Source: Propionibacteriaceae bacterium
Lineage (GTDB): Bacteria; Actinomycetota; Actinomycetes; Propionibacteriales; Propionibacteriaceae
Length of the DNA stretch: 10,492 bases
Direction of reading: 5' to 3'
NCBI GenBank assembly: GCA_027346035.1
Contig: DAIESZ010000241.1
Span: forward strand, 1 to 10,492
Below the pieces are notes generated by a model that did not search any database, was not told the DNA's origin, and saw only the letters and a program-made list of their open reading frames with translations. The position numbers and the translations under genes were made by a program. Shown piece after piece: positions 6,090 to 10,492 of the stretch (within the stretch, counting starts at the first letter, position 1; the number at the start of each line of letters is the position of its first letter).

Positions 6090-6857
6090 GTGTCGAGCGC
6101 CGAGAGGCAGACCGCGTTCCGACGGGTCGCCGACGACCTGCGCACGGCCCTGGCGGGTGACTCCTTCGCCGCAGGTGTGCCGCTGCCGACAGAGGCCGAG
6201 CTCTGCGACCGCTACGGTGTCAGCCGGCAGACGGTGCGTCGGGCCTTCCAGGACCTCGTCGCCGAGGGTCTGGTCGTGCGGGTGCCCGGCCGGGGCACGT
6301 TCCCGGCGAGCGGCGACGGGCGCTACATCCGGCAGCTCGGCTCAATCGAGGACCTCATGGCCCTGTCCGCGGACAGTGCCCTGCAGGTCCTCGACCCGCT
6401 GACCGGAAGCGTCGACCCCGCGGCGGCGGGGCGGCTGCACCTGCCGGACGACCGGGTCTTCACCGCGAGCTTCGTGCGCCTCCACGACGGACGGCCCTTC
6501 GGGCACACCCGCGTCCACCTGCCGCCCGCCGTGGGGCGGCGACTGGCCGAGGCCCCCGAGCTGGCGGGCCCCGGGCGCACGAGCACGGTCACCGTCATCG
6601 GCCTGTTGGACCAGCTGCTCGACGAGCCGATCGCGGAGGCGGAACAGAGCATCGCCGTCGCGTCTGCGCCACCCGACGCCTCGGCGGCCCTGGGCCTCGC
6701 GGAGGGTGCGGCCGTCCTCCGAGTCGACCGCACCTACCTCGACGGCGCCGGGACCCCCGTGGAGCTCGCCGTGAGCCACTTCCACCCCGAGCGCTACACG
6801 TACCGCGTCCGCCTGCGGCGCTCCCGACCACCACGACGAGAGGACCGAGCCCCATGA
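6090..6857 (+). CDS. GntR family transcriptional regulator, HutC subfamily (UTRA effector domain)
   Basis: 255 residues from GTG 6090. The N-terminal winged helix-turn-helix covers about residues 5-72, with the family hallmarks PLPTEAELCDRYGVSRQTVRRAF (31-53) and the wing VRVPGRGTF (63-71). Residues of about 85-245 match a UTRA small-molecule-binding domain; landmarks are VFTASFVRLHDGRPFGHTRVHLP, the EPIAEAEQSI block and the VLRVDRTYLDGAGTPVELAVSHFHPERY ending. HutC-type regulators usually repress neighbouring catabolic genes until an intermediate binds the UTRA domain. The stop overlaps the acyl-CoA dehydrogenase start by ATGA, so the regulator is co-translated with the genes it probably controls and may autoregulate through the dyad at 6011-6040 (inference). 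The ligand is probably a C5 acid or its CoA ester. Confidence 0.93.
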   Translation: MSSAERQTAFRRVADDLRTALAGDSFAAGVPLPTEAELCDRYGVSRQTVRRAFQDLVAEGLVVRVPGRGTFPASGDGRYIRQLGSIEDLMALSADSALQVLDPLTGSVDPAAAGRLHLPDDRVFTASFVRLHDGRPFGHTRVHLPPAVGRRLAEAPELAGPGRTSTVTVIGLLDQLLDEPIAEAEQSIAVASAPPDASAALGLAEGAAVLRVDRTYLDGAGTPVELAVSHFHPERYTYRVRLRRSRPPRREDRAP

Positions 6858-8047
6858 GTCCCACCAGTCCCCCGCATCCCGGCACTCCCATGGAAGGGCT
6901 GAACGAGGAGGAGCGGGCCGTCGTCGAGACGGTGCGCGCCTTCGTCGACCGTGACGTCAGGCCGGTCGCCCGCGAGCTCGACCACAGCAACACCTACCCG
7001 GAGAAGCTGATCGAGCAGATGAAGCAGCTGGGGATCTTCGGCCTCGCCATCCCGGAGCCGTGGGGCGAGGTGAAGGTGAGCACGCCGTGCTACGCACTGG
7101 TCACCGAGGAGCTGTCCCGCGGCTGGATGAGTCTGGCCGGGGCGATGGGCGGGCACACGGTCGTGGCCAAGCTCATCCTCGACCACGGCACCCAGGAGCA
7201 GAAGGACGCCTACCTGCCGAGGATGGCGACCGGCGAGCTGCGGGCGACCATGGCCCTGACGGAGCCGGGCGGCGGGTCTGACCTGCAGGCCATGCGCACG
7301 ACCGCGCGGCGCGACGGCGACCACTACGTCGTCAACGGGTCGAAGACGTGGATCACCAACGCCCGCAAGGCCGGCCTGATCGCCCTGCTCTGCAAGACCG
7401 ACCCGTCGGCCGAGCCGGCACACCGCGGGATCAGCATCCTGCTCGCCGAGAAGGGGCCCGGGTTCTCCCTCTCGCGCGACCTGCCCAAGCTCGGCTACAA
7501 GGGGGTCGAGAGCTGTGAGCTGGCCTTCGACGACTTCCGCGTCCCGGCTTCGGCGCTGCTCGGCGAGCAGGAGGGTCGGGGGTTCGGGCAGATGATGCGC
7601 GGCCTGGAGATCGGCCGGATCCAGGTGGCGTCGCGGGCGCTGGGCGTGGGGCGGGCGGCCCTCGAGGACTCGCTGCGCTACGCCCAGGAACGGGAGAGCT
7701 TCGGCGTGCCGATCTGGAAGCACCAGTCGATCGGCAACTACCTCGCCGACATGGTCACCAAGCTCACCGCCGCGCGACAGCTCGTCCTTTATGCCGCGCG
7801 GCGCTATGACTCCGGCGAGCGCGCCGACATGGAGGCCGGCATGGCGAAGCTCTTCGCGTCCGAGACGGCGATGCAGATCGCCCTCGACGCGGTCCGGATC
7901 CACGGCGGTTACGGCTACTCCACCGAGTTCGACGTCGAGCGCTACTTCCGCGATGCACCGCTCATGATCGTCGGCGAGGGCACCAACGAGATCCAGCGCA
8001 ACGTCATCGCCCGGCAGCTCATCGGCCGCGGGACGGTGGCCCCGTGA
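6854..8047 (+). CDS. Acyl-CoA dehydrogenase, FAD-dependent
   Basis: 397 residues, the usual length. The family oxidises an acyl-CoA to the 2,3-enoyl-CoA and passes electrons to ETF. The N-terminal helical domain covers about 15-130. The FAD/substrate beta domain follows, with MALTEPGGGSDL (133-144) and WITNA (166-170). The C-terminal helical domain includes RESFGVPIWKHQSI. The catalytic base aligns to Glu375 in VGEGTNEIQR, the same place as medium-chain acyl-CoA dehydrogenase Glu376. The KLGYKGVESCELAFDDFRVP region is typical of the short/branched-chain group. It overlaps both neighbours by four bases. Next to citramalyl-CoA-type enzymes, likely substrates are methylsuccinyl-CoA or another short branched or dicarboxylic acyl-CoA. 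It lacks the N-terminal extension I associate with the ethylmalonyl-CoA-pathway methylsuccinyl-CoA dehydrogenase, so the substrate stays open. Confidence 0.95.
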   Translation: MSPTSPPHPGTPMEGLNEEERAVVETVRAFVDRDVRPVARELDHSNTYPEKLIEQMKQLGIFGLAIPEPWGEVKVSTPCYALVTEELSRGWMSLAGAMGGHTVVAKLILDHGTQEQKDAYLPRMATGELRATMALTEPGGGSDLQAMRTTARRDGDHYVVNGSKTWITNARKAGLIALLCKTDPSAEPAHRGISILLAEKGPGFSLSRDLPKLGYKGVESCELAFDDFRVPASALLGEQEGRGFGQMMRGLEIGRIQVASRALGVGRAALEDSLRYAQERESFGVPIWKHQSIGNYLADMVTKLTAARQLVLYAARRYDSGERADMEAGMAKLFASETAMQIALDAVRIHGGYGYSTEFDVERYFRDAPLMIVGEGTNEIQRNVIARQLIGRGTVAP

Positions 8048-8892
8048 GCGTCCCGTCGGCCCGGTCCGCGCCCGCTGTGGCGCGCACGATGCTGTTCGTG
8101 CCCGGCGACCGGCCCGACCGGTTCGCCAAGGCCGCCGCGAGCGGCGCCGACCTCGTCGTGTGCGACCTCGAGGACGCGGTCGCGCCCCAGCAGAAGGAGG
8201 CGGCCCGGAGCGCCGTTTCCGACTGGCTGGGCGCCGGTGGGCGCGCCGCCGTACGCGTCAACTCCGTCGACACCGAGTGGTATGCCGCGGACTGCGACGC
8301 GCTGTCGGGCCTGTCCGGTCTCGAGGCCGTGCTCGTGCCCAAGGCCGAGGGCCCCGAGGCGCTGGCCCGCCTCGCGACCCGGCTCGGCGGCATACCCCTC
8401 GTCGCGCTCGTCGAGACAGCACTGGGCCTGCATCGCGCGGTCGAGCTCGCGTCCAGCCCCGGTGTCGTGCGGCTCGCCTTCGGCGCCATCGACTTCGCGC
8501 TCGACGCCGGCACGGCCGACGACGACGAGGCGCTGCTCTACGCCCGTTCCGGTCTGGTCGTGGCCTCCCGGGTCGGCGGGCTGGGGCAGCCGGTGGACGG
8601 GGTCACGGTCGCCCTCGACGACCCCGAGGCAGCCGCGCGGGACGCTGTCAAGGCGCGTCGCCTCGGGTTCGGGGGCAAGCTGTGCATCCACCCCCAACAG
8701 GTCGGGCCCGTGAACGCGGCGTTCAGCCCGACGGCCGCGGAGATCGAGCACGCCCGCCGCCTCGTCGGCGCGGCCGGTGCGGGAGCCGCCACGCGGGTGG
8801 ACGGCCAGATGGTCGACGTGCCGGTGCTCGAGCGTGCCCAGCGCATCCTGGCCCAGGCCGAGCTGTCCGCCGGGCCGGCACAGGAGCGGTGA
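8044..8892 (+). CDS. CitE-like acyl-CoA lyase (HpcH/HpaI aldolase family), candidate (S)-citramalyl-CoA lyase
   Basis: 282 residues from GTG 8044 (GTGA overlap with the previous stop). The family is a TIM barrel that cleaves or forms C-C bonds of malyl-, methylmalyl- or citramalyl-CoA with Mg2+. Visible motifs are LFVPGDRPDRFAKA (17-30), VVCDLEDAV (38-46), AVRVNS with Arg71, VPKAEG (98-103), ALVETALGL with the Mg ligand Glu124, FGAIDFALD with the Mg ligand Asp150, and GKLCIHPQQV (211-220). Length and sequence fit the stand-alone CitE-like lyases rather than the citrate lyase beta subunit, since no citrate lyase alpha/gamma or ACP genes are nearby. Between a CoA transferase and a mesaconyl/itaconyl-CoA hydratase-like gene, (S)-citramalyl-CoA to acetyl-CoA plus pyruvate is the best guess. 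L-malyl-CoA or beta-methylmalyl-CoA are alternatives. Confidence 0.9.
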   Translation: MSVPSARSAPAVARTMLFVPGDRPDRFAKAAASGADLVVCDLEDAVAPQQKEAARSAVSDWLGAGGRAAVRVNSVDTEWYAADCDALSGLSGLEAVLVPKAEGPEALARLATRLGGIPLVALVETALGLHRAVELASSPGVVRLAFGAIDFALDAGTADDDEALLYARSGLVVASRVGGLGQPVDGVTVALDDPEAAARDAVKARRLGFGGKLCIHPQQVGPVNAAFSPTAAEIEHARRLVGAAGAGAATRVDGQMVDVPVLERAQRILAQAELSAGPAQER

Positions 8893-10055
8893 TGGGCGCA
8901 CTCGATGGACTCACCGTCGTCTCGCTCGAGCAGGCCGTCGCGGCACCCTTCGCCACCCGGCAGCTGGCCGACCTGGGTGCGCGGGTGATCAAGGTCGAGC
9001 GCGCCGCCGGCGACTTCGCCCGGGGCTACGACCACACGGTCAAAGGGCTCTCGAGCTACTTCGCCTGGCTCAACCGCGGCAAGGAGAGCATCGTCCTCGA
9101 CATCAAGGACCCCGCCGACCGGGCTCTGCTGACCGCGATGATCGGACGCGCGGACGTGTTCGTGCAGAACCTCGCGCCGGGGGCAGCATCGCGGCTCGGA
9201 CTCGATGGCGAGACACTTCGCGCCGGACATCCCGGGCTCATCACCTGCTCGATCTCCGGGTACGGCGACGACGGGCCCTACCGGACGAAGAAGGCCTACG
9301 ACCTGCTCGTCCAGTGCGAGACCGGCCTGCTGTCCGTGACCGGCACCCCGGAGAGTCCGGCCAAGGCAGGCATCTCCGTCGCCGACATCGCCGCGGGGAT
9401 GTACGCCTACAGCGGCATCCTCGCCGCCCTCTACGAACGCGAACGCACGGGCGAGGGCACCAACCTCTCGGTCGCCATGCTCGACGCCCTCGGGGAGTGG
9501 ATGAGCCAGCCCTACCTCTTCGCGCAGTACGGCGGCACTCCTCCGCCCCGCACCGGCGCCGAACACGCGAGCATCGCCCCCTACGGCCCTCACCACGCAG
9601 GCGACGGCGGCCAGGTGTTCATCGGCATCCAGAACGAGCGCGAGTGGGCGGTCCTCTGCGATCGCGTCCTGGGCCAGCCGGAGCTTGCGCGGGATCCCCG
9701 CTTCCGGAGCAATCCTGACCGGGTCAGGCACCGCACTGAGCTCGCCGGCATCATCGAGGACGCCATCGCGAGCCTCACCGCCGACCAGGTGAGCGAACTG
9801 CTCGAGCAGGTCGGTATCGCCAACGCCCGGATGCGCACGATGGCGGAGTTCGCCGAGCACCCGCAGCTCGCGGCCCGCGACCGGTGGCGTGACGTGGACT
9901 CCCCCGCCGGACCGGTGCGCTCCCTGCTGCCGCCGGTCGGCGTCACGGGTCGGGAAGCCGCGATGGGCGCCATTCCCACCCTCGGTCAGCACACCGAGGC
10001 GCTGCGAGCGGAGTTCGGCTCGCAGGCCGACACGCCACAGAGAGGACGCTCATGA
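8892..10055 (+). CDS. Class III CoA transferase (CaiB/BaiF family), candidate itaconate/mesaconate CoA transferase
   Basis: 387 residues from the ATG at 8892, which overlaps the previous stop (TGATG) and is preceded by AGGAG at five bases. The family moves CoA between carboxylic acids through an aspartyl-CoA anhydride. The catalytic Asp aligns to Asp137 in KKAYDLLVQ, followed by ETGLLSVTGTPE, as expected. Other family blocks are the N-terminal LTVVSLEQAVAAPFATRQLADLGARVIKVE, NRGKESIVLDI (61-71) and ISGYGDDGPY (121-130). The large domain is complete through the C-terminal LGQHTEALRAEFG. The family contains oxalate, carnitine, succinate-dependent itaconate and mesaconyl-CoA C1/C4 transferases. 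Operon context favours activation of a C5 dicarboxylate or intramolecular CoA transfer on mesaconyl-CoA. Confidence 0.92.
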   Translation: MGALDGLTVVSLEQAVAAPFATRQLADLGARVIKVERAAGDFARGYDHTVKGLSSYFAWLNRGKESIVLDIKDPADRALLTAMIGRADVFVQNLAPGAASRLGLDGETLRAGHPGLITCSISGYGDDGPYRTKKAYDLLVQCETGLLSVTGTPESPAKAGISVADIAAGMYAYSGILAALYERERTGEGTNLSVAMLDALGEWMSQPYLFAQYGGTPPPRTGAEHASIAPYGPHHAGDGGQVFIGIQNEREWAVLCDRVLGQPELARDPRFRSNPDRVRHRTELAGIIEDAIASLTADQVSELLEQVGIANARMRTMAEFAEHPQLAARDRWRDVDSPAGPVRSLLPPVGVTGREAAMGAIPTLGQHTEALRAEFGSQADTPQRGRS

Positions 10056-10492
10056 CCGACAGCACCTCGCCCGGCCCGACGGTCCGGCGCACGGAGCTCA
10101 TCACCCCCGACCCCGCGGAGGCCCTTGCCGGGGTGCTCGACATCGAGCCCCCACCCGCCGCCGAGGGCCTGGCCCCCCTCTGGCACTGGATCTACCTGCT
10201 CGAGCGGCGCGCCCAGAGCGAGCTCGGCCCGGACGGGCACCCGCTGACCGGGGTGCCGGCGCCGCCCGGCCCCGGACGACTGCGGATGTTCGCCGGGGGC
10301 CGGGTCACGGCATACGGCACGCTGCGGTTCGGCGCCCCGGCGACGCGCACGACCCGCGTGGTCAGCTCCGTCGAGAAGCAGGGTCGCTCCGGGCCCCTGA
10401 CCTTCGTGACCACCCGCAGCGAGATCGAGCAGGACGGCACGGTCGTGGTCGCCGACCAGCAGGACATCGTCTACCGCGCGGCGGAGAGCACG
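10052..10492 (+). CDS. Mesaconyl-C4-CoA / itaconyl-CoA hydratase-like protein, N-terminal 147 residues (runs off the window)
   Basis: The first 147 codons of a gene cut by the window end. The ATG lies in an ATGA overlap with the CoA transferase stop, with GAGG six bases upstream. The region matches the N-terminal hotdog (FAS1-like/MaoC-N) domain of the HTD2-like acyl-CoA hydratases. Landmarks are LAPLWHWIYLLER (40-52), ELGPDGHP (57-64), RMFAGGRV (78-85), VEKQGRSGPLTFVT (107-120) and QQDIVYR (136-142). Mesaconyl-C4-CoA hydratase (Meh) and the Pseudomonas-type itaconyl-CoA hydratase have this layout, with the catalytic hotdog domain in the C-terminal half that is not visible here. The reaction would add water to give (S)-citramalyl-CoA for the CitE-like lyase two genes upstream. 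The precise isomer used is inferred. Confidence 0.85.
   Translation, partial: MTDSTSPGPTVRRTELITPDPAEALAGVLDIEPPPAAEGLAPLWHWIYLLERRAQSELGPDGHPLTGVPAPPGPGRLRMFAGGRVTAYGTLRFGAPATRTTRVVSSVEKQGRSGPLTFVTTRSEIEQDGTVVVADQQDIVYRAAEST

Noticed and set aside
6794..7903. A 369-codon minus-strand open frame opposite the acyl-CoA dehydrogenase
   Set aside because: The sequence is low-complexity (Arg, Gly, Leu, Ala, His) without motifs, and it fully overlaps a complete enzyme gene with all its family blocks.
8044..8892. True citrate lyase beta subunit
   Set aside because: No citrate lyase alpha subunit, acyl carrier subunit or prosthetic-group genes are nearby, and the operon is built around CoA esters.
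8538..9992. A 484-codon minus-strand open frame opposite the CoA transferase and lyase
   Set aside because: It spans two coupled genes on the other strand and has no recognisable domain. It is a GC-driven shadow frame.

Overview
The window looks like chromosomal DNA of a high-GC actinobacterium (Actinomycetota). GC content is very high, genes are tightly packed with stop/start overlaps, and GTG starts are frequent. The gene set pairs ctaC/ctaD with a caa3-type CtaG and Sco. I do not call a genus. I see no mobile element, tRNA, rRNA or CRISPR array.

Left part (1-3581, minus strand): an aa3/caa3-like heme-copper oxidase operon. Read in its own direction it encodes a secreted cupredoxin-like protein, subunit II with a complete CuA site (ctaC), subunit I (ctaD), and the start of a subunit III-like protein that leaves the window at base 1. 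Subunit I has the metal ligands, the covalent His-Tyr site and the D-pathway residues. It lacks the K-pathway lysine, has a changed Mg site, and carries an N-terminal extension with two extra membrane segments.

Divergent control region (3582-3758): 177 bases between the oxidase operon and the plus-strand assembly operon. It holds a perfect 18-base palindrome just upstream of the cupredoxin gene, and a weak promoter candidate that places the palindrome near the transcription start.

Middle (3759-6023, plus strand): an oxidase assembly operon. It contains CtaG (CuB insertion), a small membrane protein, a Sco/SenC copper lipoprotein (CuA insertion) and a second small membrane protein, each overlapping the next by one or four bases. 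Together with the left operon this forms a structural-plus-copper-loading module.

Right (6020-10492, plus strand): an acyl-CoA operon led by its own GntR/HutC-type regulator. It then encodes an acyl-CoA dehydrogenase, a CitE-like (HpcH/HpaI) C-C lyase, a class III (CaiB/BaiF) CoA transferase, and a mesaconyl-C4-CoA/itaconyl-CoA hydratase-like protein cut by the window end. From what I recall of bacterial itaconate and C5-dicarboxylate pathways, CoA transferase plus hydratase plus (S)-citramalyl-CoA lyase would turn itaconate or mesaconate into acetyl-CoA and pyruvate. The acyl-CoA dehydrogenase could feed in a saturated C5 acid such as methylsuccinate. The substrate is inferred, not shown.

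Nine of the ten within-operon gene junctions overlap. The exception, ctaC-ctaD, has a 31-base gap holding a strong Shine-Dalgarno sequence.
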